Origin: JAVWGW01 sp036655915
GTDB lineage: Bacteria; Actinomycetota; Coriobacteriia; Coriobacteriales; Eggerthellaceae
DNA: 40,064 nucleotides
Reading direction: 5' to 3'
NCBI GenBank assembly: GCA_036655915.1
Contig: JAVVPE010000010.1
Coordinates: forward strand, 1-40,064
This document shows, piece after piece, positions 34,197 to 40,064 of this stretch. The notes beneath the pieces are model-generated. The model had not been told where the DNA came from, did not search any database, and saw only the letters and a list, made by a program, of their open reading frames with translations. Position 1 is the stretch's first letter. Each line of letters starts with the position of its first letter. Made by a program: the position numbers and the translations under genes.

Positions 34197-35780
34197 GTGA
34201 CGCGGATATTCACCTATGATTGCACGCTGCGCGATGGCGAACAGTGCGAAGGCATCACGCTTTCCCTGGAAGACAAGCTGCGCATCGTGGCGCGCCTTGA
34301 TGCCTTTGGCATCGACTTTATCGAAGGTGGGTTTCCTGCGTCGAACCCGAAAGACATCGCCTTTTTCCAGCGCGTTGCCGAAATTCCCTTGCAGCATGCG
34401 CGCATCGTGGCGTTTGGGGCAACCTGCAAAAAAGATGTGGCAGCAGCCGACGATGTGGGGCTGGCAAATTTGTTGGCTTCACGCGCGCCCGTTGTGGCCA
34501 TCGTCGGCAAAACGTGGGATGCCCAGGTAAGCCATGCCCTGCAGGCCACGCTTGAAGAAAACTTGCGCATGATTAGCGCGTCTGTTGCGCACCTGAAGGC
34601 GGCTGGCGTGCGCGTTGTTTTTGACGCCGAACACTATTTCGACGGCTATCAGGCTAACGCCGCCTACGCGCTGCGCTGCATTGAAGCGGCCAGCGCGGCC
34701 GGTGCCGATTCCATTGACTTATGCGAAACAAACGGCGGTGCCCTGCCTTTTCAGGTGGCCGAAATTGTGGCTGCAACGGTGGAACGCTTCCCCCATCAGG
34801 CCTTTGGCATCCACTGCCACAATGATGCCGGCTGCGGCGTGGCCAACACCTTGGCGGCGGTGCGCTGTGGCTGCGTGGCGGTGCAGGGCACCATCAACGG
34901 CTACGGCGAACGCGTGGGCAACGCCGATTTGCTGACGGTCATCGCCGATCTTGAACTGAAGATGGGCTGCACCTGTGTGGGCGCTGAAAATTTGACACAG
35001 CTTACGGGTACCGCCCAGTTCGTGGCGGAAACCTGCAACATGGCCTTGCCTGCGCACTGGCCGTATACAGGCGCTTCGGCCTTCGCGCACAAGGGTGGTT
35101 TGCACGCCAGTGCCATCGCGCGGTTTCCGCAGGCTTACGAACATGCGCGGCCGGGCAGCGTGGGTAACACGGCGCGGATGCTGATAAGCGAGCTGGCGGG
35201 TAAGGCTTCGCTGGTGTCTAAGGCGCACAGCTTGGGCGTTGAACTGGAGTGCGATTCGGCTTTGACGCAAACGATCCTGGACGATATAAAGCAGCGCGAA
35301 AAAGACGGCTTTACCTATGAAACCGCTGATGGGTCGCTTGCTGTGCTGCTGCATACGCATACGGGTAATTTCCGGCCGCACTTCACGCTGGAAAGTTTCC
35401 GCGTGATTGTGGATGATAAGGAAGACACCGGCGCGCGCGCGAAGGATGCGCAAAGTGAAGCGACCATCAAGATTCACGTGGGCGACAAGCGCTTTGTGGC
35501 AACGGGCGAAGGCGCCGGCCCCGTAGGCGCTTTGGATACGGCGCTGCGGGCGGCCATTTCGGAATCGTATCCGCAGGTGGCAGCCATGGAGCTGATCGAT
35601 TATAAGGTGCGCATTCTGGATGAAAACGTGGGAACGAACGCCATAACGCGCGTCATGATAACAACGCGCGACGCGGGCGAAACCTGGGGCACCATCGGCG
35701 TTTCGGAAAATATCATAGAAGCGTCGTGGAACGCCCTGGTCGATTCAATTGAATACGGCCTGATGAGGATAGGAAAATAA
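34197..35780 (+). CDS. cimA: (R)-citramalate synthase
   Basis: This 527-aa protein starts at GTG 34197 (GAAAGGA six bases upstream); a GTG at 34176 would add seven residues. It is a DRE-TIM metallolyase: TYDCTLRDGEQ opens the barrel, GIHCHNDAG supplies metal-binding histidines, and NGYGERVGNADL closes the active site. The C-terminal half from about residue 370 carries the LeuA-type regulatory domain. GEQCEGI after the TLRD motif and the length match CimA rather than LeuA. It condenses pyruvate with acetyl-CoA to citramalate, the threonine-independent route to 2-oxobutyrate and isoleucine. It lies in an operon after ilvE; its stop overlaps the next gene's start by one base. Allosteric control by isoleucine is expected from the family. 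Confidence 0.9.
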   Translation: MTRIFTYDCTLRDGEQCEGITLSLEDKLRIVARLDAFGIDFIEGGFPASNPKDIAFFQRVAEIPLQHARIVAFGATCKKDVAAADDVGLANLLASRAPVVAIVGKTWDAQVSHALQATLEENLRMISASVAHLKAAGVRVVFDAEHYFDGYQANAAYALRCIEAASAAGADSIDLCETNGGALPFQVAEIVAATVERFPHQAFGIHCHNDAGCGVANTLAAVRCGCVAVQGTINGYGERVGNADLLTVIADLELKMGCTCVGAENLTQLTGTAQFVAETCNMALPAHWPYTGASAFAHKGGLHASAIARFPQAYEHARPGSVGNTARMLISELAGKASLVSKAHSLGVELECDSALTQTILDDIKQREKDGFTYETADGSLAVLLHTHTGNFRPHFTLESFRVIVDDKEDTGARAKDAQSEATIKIHVGDKRFVATGEGAGPVGALDTALRAAISESYPQVAAMELIDYKVRILDENVGTNAITRVMITTRDAGETWGTIGVSENIIEASWNALVDSIEYGLMRIGK

Positions 35781-36073
35781 TGGACGATTTGCGCACAAAA
35801 GAAGTCGATGACCTGTTGCGTGTTTTCGCCTCCATCGATAACGAGGATGCGATTTTTGCACTGCTTGAAGATTTGTTCACCATTCGCGAAATAAAGGAAA
35901 CGTCGCAGCGGCTTTCGGTGGCGCGCCTGCTTGATGCGGGCAGGCCTTACACCGCCATCGAGCACACGACAGGCGCTTCGGCCACGACGATTGCACGCGT
36001 TTCAAAATCGCTCAACTACGGAACGGGCGGCTATAGATGCGCGCTCGACATCTTGAAAGAAAATGAGGAATAA
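35780..36073 (+). CDS. TrpR-family protein of the YerC/YecD type
   Basis: This 97-aa protein matches the YerC/YecD subgroup of the Trp repressor family: LLEDLFTIREIKETSQRLSVARLL forms the first helices and the helix-turn-helix is TAIEHTTGASATTIARVSKSL, with NYG following. YerC proteins are small DNA-binding regulators of uncertain target. The start ATG shares a base with the cimA stop, so translation is coupled. It may sense amino-acid supply for this operon, but that is inferred only from position. Confidence 0.85.
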   Translation: MDDLRTKEVDDLLRVFASIDNEDAIFALLEDLFTIREIKETSQRLSVARLLDAGRPYTAIEHTTGASATTIARVSKSLNYGTGGYRCALDILKENEE

Positions 36074-36077
36074 CCGC

Positions 36078-36632
36078 ATGTCAACAACACTTTTTGTCAA
36101 TGCCTGTATGCGCGGCGAGGCTTCGCGTACGCTCAGCTTATGCCGCGAGTTTTTAAGCACGCGCCAAGGGGTGGTCGAAGTTGATTTGACCACGCTGAAT
36201 CTGCCGCCGTTCACGGGTGCTCTGTTGGAGGCTCGCTCGACTTTTGAGCGCACGAAAACCTACGATGACGCGCTGTTCAGCCTGTCGCACCAGTTTGCCG
36301 ATGCCGACGAAATCGTCATTGGCGCCCCCTATTGGGATCAATCCTTCCCTGCGGCGCTCAAGGTGTATTTTGAGCACGTTTCGGTGTGCAATATTCCGTT
36401 TGTATACACCAGCGAAGGGGAGTGCATTGGCCAATGCAAGGCGAAGGCGCTCACCTACATTACCACCTGCGGCGGCTTTTTGGAGGGCGCCAACTACGGC
36501 TACGATTATGTGTGTGGCCTGGCGCGCATGTTTGGCATCCCCCAAGTGCGCCTTGTGGCGGCCGAAGGGCTCGACATCGTAGGGATGGATGTTGCGGCGC
36601 AGATGGAAAAAGCGCGAAAGATGATGCTGTAA
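36078..36632 (+). CDS. Flavodoxin-fold NAD(P)H-dependent oxidoreductase
   Basis: This 184-aa protein starts at ATG 36078 with GAGGAA seven bases upstream, four bases after the preceding stop. The N-terminal strand and loop (TLFVNACMRGEASRT) and the central VIGAPYWDQSFPAALKVYFEHV segment are typical of FMN-binding NQO/azoreductase-like enzymes, which reduce quinones or azo dyes with NAD(P)H. The TTCGGFLEGANYGYDYV stretch supplies the flavin-contacting loop. The last base overlaps the next start. A link to isoleucine synthesis is not obvious. Confidence 0.82.
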   Translation: MSTTLFVNACMRGEASRTLSLCREFLSTRQGVVEVDLTTLNLPPFTGALLEARSTFERTKTYDDALFSLSHQFADADEIVIGAPYWDQSFPAALKVYFEHVSVCNIPFVYTSEGECIGQCKAKALTYITTCGGFLEGANYGYDYVCGLARMFGIPQVRLVAAEGLDIVGMDVAAQMEKARKMML

Positions 36633-37189
36633 TGAAGCGCCTGTTGCTGGTGGTTGATTACCAAAATGATTTCGTGGATGGGTCGCTGGGGTTTCCTGGT
36701 GCAGAAAACCTTGATGCGCCTATCGCGGCAAAAATTGCGGCCTATCGTGCGGCGGGCGATAAAGTTGCTTTCACCTTTGATACACACCAAGCCGATTACC
36801 TTACAACGCAGGAAGGCGAACACCTGCCCGTTGCCCACTGCTTGGCAGGATCGCCCGGCCACAATTTGTATGGCCAGGTGGCGCGCGCCTTCCAGGAGGG
36901 CGACCCCGTGTTTTTGAAGCCTGCATTTGGGTCGGTGAGCCTGTTTGAGTGGCTGGCGTGCGCTCAAAATGCCGCCGCAGTGGTAAACAAGCTGCCGTTT
37001 ACGTCAATCGAGCTGGTTGGCCTGGTTTCCAATATTTGCGTTATATCCAACGCCGTCATCGCAAAAACCGCCTGCCCCGAAGTGCCCGTGATAGTGGACG
37101 CCGCCTGCACCGCATCCTTCGACGCCGTCCTCAACGAAAAATGCCTCGACATCATGGAAGGCCTGCAGATACAAGTAATAAACAGGTAG
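36632..37189 (+). CDS. Isochorismatase-family cysteine hydrolase (nicotinamidase-like)
   Basis: This 185-aa protein begins at the ATG that shares a base with the previous stop. Catalytic residues of the family are visible: Asp in LLVVDYQNDFVDG (D9), Lys in FLKPAFGS, and Cys in SNICVISNA. The THQADYL region resembles the metal-binding loop of nicotinamidases (DxHxxx). The substrate could be nicotinamide or another amide or ureido compound; the VDYQNDFVDGSLGF opening favours nicotinamidase-like enzymes. It ends the operon about 15 bases before the AbiE palindrome. Confidence 0.82.
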   Translation: MKRLLLVVDYQNDFVDGSLGFPGAENLDAPIAAKIAAYRAAGDKVAFTFDTHQADYLTTQEGEHLPVAHCLAGSPGHNLYGQVARAFQEGDPVFLKPAFGSVSLFEWLACAQNAAAVVNKLPFTSIELVGLVSNICVISNAVIAKTACPEVPVIVDAACTASFDAVLNEKCLDIMEGLQIQVINR

Positions 37190-37204
37190 CTTTCCCTTCG
37201 CCAT

Positions 37205-37239
37205 TGCAAATATGTTAAAGCTGGTTTAACATATTTGCA
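37205..37239 (+). promoter_or_regulatory. Perfect 15-bp palindrome: AbiE promoter and operator
   Basis: TGCAAATATGTTAAA (37205-37219) and its exact complement (37225-37239) flank GCTGG. The right arm ends on the A of the AbiEi start codon. TTGCAA (37204-37209), 17 bases and TAACAT (37227-37232) form a promoter inside it, predicting a start of transcription at or beside the ATG. AbiEi antitoxins are known to bind inverted repeats and repress their own operon. Confidence 0.75.
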
Positions 37240-37811
37240 TGATGCAAACAGTTACTGACATAGAAAAGCTACGAGAGATTGCTATTGACCAGCATGGCTA
37301 TGTAACTACAAGCCAGGCTGAGGAGTTTGGCGTATCTCGACCTTCGCTTACCTACCTCGTTAAAAACGATCGCATCGATCGGATATTTCGCGGAATATAT
37401 CGCATACCTCAAATTCCGGCAACACCACATGACGCAATGCATCTAGCCCTTCTTTGGACTGACGCAGAAAAGGCCGTGCTTTCACACGACACCGCGCTCG
37501 ATGCATGGGGTGTTTCCGATGTTAATCCAACACAAATTCATGCGACAGTTCCCAAGGGTCATCGTATCAACAAAGCTGGTGGAAAAAACGTCATCGTGCA
37601 TCACCAGAACATAACAGAATCTCAAGTAGGCTGGTGGGAACAAATGCCCATCACAAAACTATCTCTGACTATTGAACAATGCATTGACCGAGGGTTGCAG
37701 TCTTACCTTATTCGCCAGGCAATTAAAAACGGTCGTTCACGAGGCATGCTATCTAAAGACGAAGCCGATCGCCTCATAAATAGATTGGATTCCAGGAATG
37801 AAAAGCAATAA
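37239..37811 (+). CDS. AbiEi-family antitoxin
   Basis: This 190-aa protein has an N-terminal winged helix at about 8-55 (GYVTTSQAEEFGVSRPSLTY, then RIFRGIYRIP), followed by the AbiEi C-terminal domain (HLALLWTDAEKAVLSHDTALDAWG, then the VPKGHR segment). It is the antitoxin and autorepressor of a type IV AbiE system. Two ATGs in tandem (37239, 37242) start the frame. There is no ribosome binding site because the operator palindrome runs up to the first ATG, which suggests a leaderless message. It overlaps the toxin gene by 14 bases and is AT-richer than its neighbours. Confidence 0.88.
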   Translation: MMQTVTDIEKLREIAIDQHGYVTTSQAEEFGVSRPSLTYLVKNDRIDRIFRGIYRIPQIPATPHDAMHLALLWTDAEKAVLSHDTALDAWGVSDVNPTQIHATVPKGHRINKAGGKNVIVHHQNITESQVGWWEQMPITKLSLTIEQCIDRGLQSYLIRQAIKNGRSRGMLSKDEADRLINRLDSRNEKQ

Positions 37812-38739
37812 TGATATCGTTTCAAACCTGGGCAGAGTAAAGCCAAAGGATAAAGCGCCCAGAAACCGCAGCGTTCTGGATTCTTGGATTTCGCGCATAG
37901 AATCAGAAATTGATCCCGCAAGATCTGGACACCTTGCATGGCTAGTGGCCTCAACGGTAATCGCCGCTAAACTCCAAAGCGTTATTGATGCGGATGGGAA
38001 AAGCAGATTCTTGCTTAAAGGGGGCACACTTCTCCAACATAAACTGGGGCTCGCAGCTAGAGCCACCGGTGATGTTGACGGCATTATTAATGGCGACATC
38101 GACAACTTCATAAATTTGTTGGACGCGGAGCTTCAGATAAACTGGGGCACCCTAGCTTTCTCTCGCACAGAAATTGAGACGATAAACACTCCTGCCAAAA
38201 TTATTAAACCACGAAGATTTGAAATAGTGCTATCCATTAGGGGCCAAACCTGGAGACGGGTGGTGGTAGAGATTTCGCCAGACGAAGGACGCGCCGGATC
38301 CACGCAGGAAGTTTTTAGAGCGCCAAATTTAGCACCACTAGGACTTCCTTCTCCTGATTATTTAGTTGGGATGGCGATGAGTTATCAGATTGCTCAAAAG
38401 ATTCATGGGGCAACTGATCCGCACAATCCCCCAGAGTATGTGAACTATCGTGCTCGAGATGTTGTGGACCTCGTGCTGATTAAAAGTCTCATTGAAGCCG
38501 ACGGAACACCCTCAAATAGCGAAATCGAATCCGCCGTGAACGACATCTTCACCGCACGCGCCAATGAAGCAAAAGTGCTTGCAAGAACTCCTCGGTATCT
38601 TCCCGCCAAAGTGGTGCCCTATCCGCACTGGGAAGAGGATTTTGCTGAAGCCGCCAAATCATGCAATCTCAGCATATCGCTGAGCGAGGCAACAGAAATC
38701 GTCAACGCATGGATTAACGAGATAGCCGGGAGCGACTAG
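37798..38739 (+). CDS. AbiEii-family nucleotidyltransferase toxin
   Basis: This 313-aa protein has the family's nucleotidyltransferase motif LLKGGTLLQHKLGLAARATGDVDG (GG[ST] then the DxD-type DVD) at about 75-100. The later YQIAQKIHG segment with NYRARDVVDLVL at about 200-225 completes the active site. AbiEii/AbiGii toxins transfer nucleotides to an RNA target (tRNA in studied relatives) and stop growth; with AbiEi they give phage defence. The start overlaps the antitoxin gene. Its stop codon abuts a LuxR fragment, so the pair probably arrived by insertion there. Confidence 0.9.
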   Translation: MKSNNDIVSNLGRVKPKDKAPRNRSVLDSWISRIESEIDPARSGHLAWLVASTVIAAKLQSVIDADGKSRFLLKGGTLLQHKLGLAARATGDVDGIINGDIDNFINLLDAELQINWGTLAFSRTEIETINTPAKIIKPRRFEIVLSIRGQTWRRVVVEISPDEGRAGSTQEVFRAPNLAPLGLPSPDYLVGMAMSYQIAQKIHGATDPHNPPEYVNYRARDVVDLVLIKSLIEADGTPSNSEIESAVNDIFTARANEAKVLARTPRYLPAKVVPYPHWEEDFAEAAKSCNLSISLSEATEIVNAWINEIAGSD

Positions 38740-38740
38740 T

Positions 38741-38923
38741 CAAGTACCCCCTCCCCGTGAGCGTGAGGTGTTTGAGCTGCTGGCAAAAGGGCGCAATCGC
38801 AGGTATGTCCAGGAAAAGCTGGTGGTTTCACGCGATACGGTGAAGGCGCACGTGAAGCATGTGTATACAAAGCTTGACATTCACAGCCACCAAGAATTAC
38901 TCGATCTTTTCGAAGAAGGTTAA
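38741..38923 (+). pseudogene. C-terminal fragment of a LuxR-family regulator
   Basis: The frame reads PPPREREVFELLAKGRNRR, then SRDTVKAHVKHVYTKL, then HSHQELLDLFEEG and stop. This is a complete LuxR helix-turn-helix closely resembling the end of the membrane LuxR protein at 30478-31983 (both have VHSHQ/IHSHQ-type ends). The membrane part is missing and no start codon precedes the fragment. It begins at once after the AbiEii stop. The simplest reading is that the AbiE pair replaced the 5' part of this gene. Confidence 0.75.
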
Positions 38924-38925
38924 AC

Positions 38926-39450
38926 ATGAATAAGCCAGTGGGTAGCGCGGCAAAAACGGTGGGCATACTTTCTGATACGCATGGGCGTTTGCCGGTTGCG
39001 GTGTTTGCGGCGCTGGAAGAATGCGATTACCTTATCCATGCGGGCGACATTGGCGCGACCCGCATTTTACGCGAGCTGGAAACGATTGCGCCGGTATACG
39101 CGGTGTTAGGCAATAACGATTACGCCGAATATGGCGAAGCGGTTGGGCAGTTTGCGCTGCCCGTTATCGAAGGCGTGCGCTTCATCGTGGCACACTACCT
39201 GCAAGATATTCAGGCGGCGTTAAAAGGTGCTGGTCCGGTACACCCGGGCGACCCCTTGCCCCAGATCGGCGTGTATGGGCACACGCACGTGCCCGCAATT
39301 TTAACCGGCGCGGATGCCGGATCCACCCAAGCGCTTATCTGCCCGGGCAGCGTTGCCTACCCCCGCGGCGGATCAAAGCCCTCAGTTGCCAAACTGACCC
39401 TTTGTGATGGCCGCGTCAGCGACATGCGCATCGAAGAGTTGCCCTGCTAA
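38926..39450 (+). CDS. YfcE/MJ0936-type metallophosphoesterase
   Basis: This 174-aa protein contains all the calcineurin-like phosphoesterase metal motifs: SDTHG near residue 16, HAGDIG near 40, GNND near 63, a lone AH near 89, and GHTHVP near 115. Such small enzymes hydrolyse phosphodiesters; in vivo substrates are mostly unknown. AAGGT precedes the ATG. The gene begins two bases after the LuxR fragment's stop, which suggests it was once co-transcribed with the intact regulator. Confidence 0.9.
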   Translation: MNKPVGSAAKTVGILSDTHGRLPVAVFAALEECDYLIHAGDIGATRILRELETIAPVYAVLGNNDYAEYGEAVGQFALPVIEGVRFIVAHYLQDIQAALKGAGPVHPGDPLPQIGVYGHTHVPAILTGADAGSTQALICPGSVAYPRGGSKPSVAKLTLCDGRVSDMRIEELPC

Positions 39451-39461
39451 TTGCCGCAGGT

Positions 39462-39944
39462 TTATTGCGGGGCTCGCATGGCTGCATCCATAAGTTCGCT
39501 GGCCGAATAGGCGCCCAGCAAAACCAGGCCACTGAGGGTATCGGTGTGGGCGAAAGCATATTGTGCGGCCATGGATCCGCCCAGGGAATGCCCGCCGATC
39601 CACCACGAAGTGACGGCGGGGAAGGCGTCCATTGCGCCAGTTGCGGTATCAATGCCAAAAAATGCCAGGTTAAAGGGCATTTCCACAACAATGCACACAT
39701 ACCCTTTTGCAGAAAGTTCGCGCATAAGGGGCGCGTAAGCGGTGTATTCGACTTTCGCGCCAGGGTAAAAAACCAAGCCCGTTTGGGCTGCCGGGTCGCC
39801 AAATGCGACATAATTTGGCCCAGATGTTACCTCTAGCTGTTCGCTGGAAACAAGGTTTTGATGGGTGGCATCCAGGCCACGCTAGTGCCCACCCATGATT
39901 CCCCAAAAGGTCGCATGCTTTTTAGGGAAGCGGAAAGCATCCAT
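39462..39944 (-). pseudogene. Decaying alpha/beta hydrolase gene with an in-frame amber codon
   Basis: From ATG 39944 (GGAATGGAAG upstream) the frame reads MDAFRFPKKHATFWGIMGGH, then TAG (39884-39882), then runs on in frame to a stop at 39464-39462. The downstream part has YPGAKVEYTAYAPLMRELS and the nucleophile elbow GGHSLGG, typical of the alpha/beta hydrolase fold-5 family. The only alternative start is a TTG at 39776, which would drop the first strands. The product also ends soon after the elbow, before the catalytic Asp and His expected some 60-90 residues later. It is probably non-functional; amber readthrough is the less likely option. Confidence 0.65.
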
Positions 39945-40012
39945 CTTCCATTCCTGCTTGGGGCGTCCAGTGCACGCTACGCCTTAAGTCCCTTGTGCTC
40001 CTTGCGCCACAA

Positions 40013-40048
40013 AATAACCCCCAGGCGCAAAAGCAGCTGGGGGTTATT
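40013..40048 (-). terminator. Terminator for a minus-strand gene beyond the window
   Basis: A perfect 12-bp stem (AATAACCCCCAG at 40013-40024 with 40037-40048) is, on the minus strand, followed by TTTTG. Between 39945 and the end no gene is supported. Confidence 0.65.
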
Positions 40049-40064
40049 AGTGCTAAGCGGTAAG

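Noticed and set aside
36386..36631. 82-codon N-terminal extension of the isochorismatase-like gene
   Set aside because: It overlaps the oxidoreductase gene in another frame and lacks family similarity; the ATG at 36632 gives the normal length and start.
1..40064. rRNA, tRNA, replication origin or prophage
   Set aside because: I saw no rRNA or tRNA cloverleaf sequence, DnaA-box cluster, integrase or phage structural gene in the window.

Overview
The window looks like part of a Coriobacteriia chromosome, probably Eggerthellaceae-like. The evidence is two Tat-exported FAD reductases (one paired with a multihaem cytochrome), polytopic membrane proteins ending in a LuxR helix-turn-helix, moderately high GC, and very large repeat-built surface proteins. 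This placement is inferred from gene types; there is no rRNA or other marker gene to fix it.

Left part (1-9334): a Tat-exported flavoprotein, a polysaccharide flippase-like membrane protein, and an AlbA/HATPase regulator gene bracketed by arrays of an 8-bp repeat. Next come a protein made of three fused RidA domains, a small winged-helix remnant with its own direct repeats, and an Abi_2/AbiF-like HEPN protein. The Abi gene is preceded by a short promoter-hairpin-terminator unit that looks like a small RNA.

Middle (9335-25994): a non-coding, structured-looking leader, then a five-gene surface cassette. The order is membrane protein, small secreted protein, small secreted protein, membrane protein, giant. 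The two membrane proteins are paralogues of each other, as are the two secreted proteins. The secreted proteins carry a WxL-like motif. The giant (4226 aa) contains about 43 InlB-B-type repeats, and about 30 of these arose by tandem duplication of a 15-repeat, 3.95-kb block. This cassette is the best candidate for an undescribed system.

Right part (25995-40064): an NhaD/ArsB-like Na+/H+ antiporter and a flavoprotein plus hexahaem lipoprotein operon. The latter is divergent from a membrane LuxR regulator and is laid out like extracellular or periplasmic respiratory reductases such as Eggerthella Cgr. Next are a RelE/Phd-type toxin-antitoxin pair, a solitary end of an IS200/IS605-like element, and an isoleucine-linked operon (ilvE, cimA, yerC-like trpR family, flavodoxin-fold oxidoreductase, isochorismatase-like hydrolase). 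Last come an AbiE toxin-antitoxin pair whose promoter is a perfect palindrome ending on its start codon, a LuxR fragment apparently left by the AbiE insertion, a YfcE-type phosphoesterase, and a decaying alpha/beta hydrolase gene with an in-frame amber codon.

Four loci (AlbA, Abi_2, RelE/Phd, AbiE) are defence- or toxin-antitoxin-like. They sit between housekeeping and respiratory genes, as expected of a region open to gene gain.
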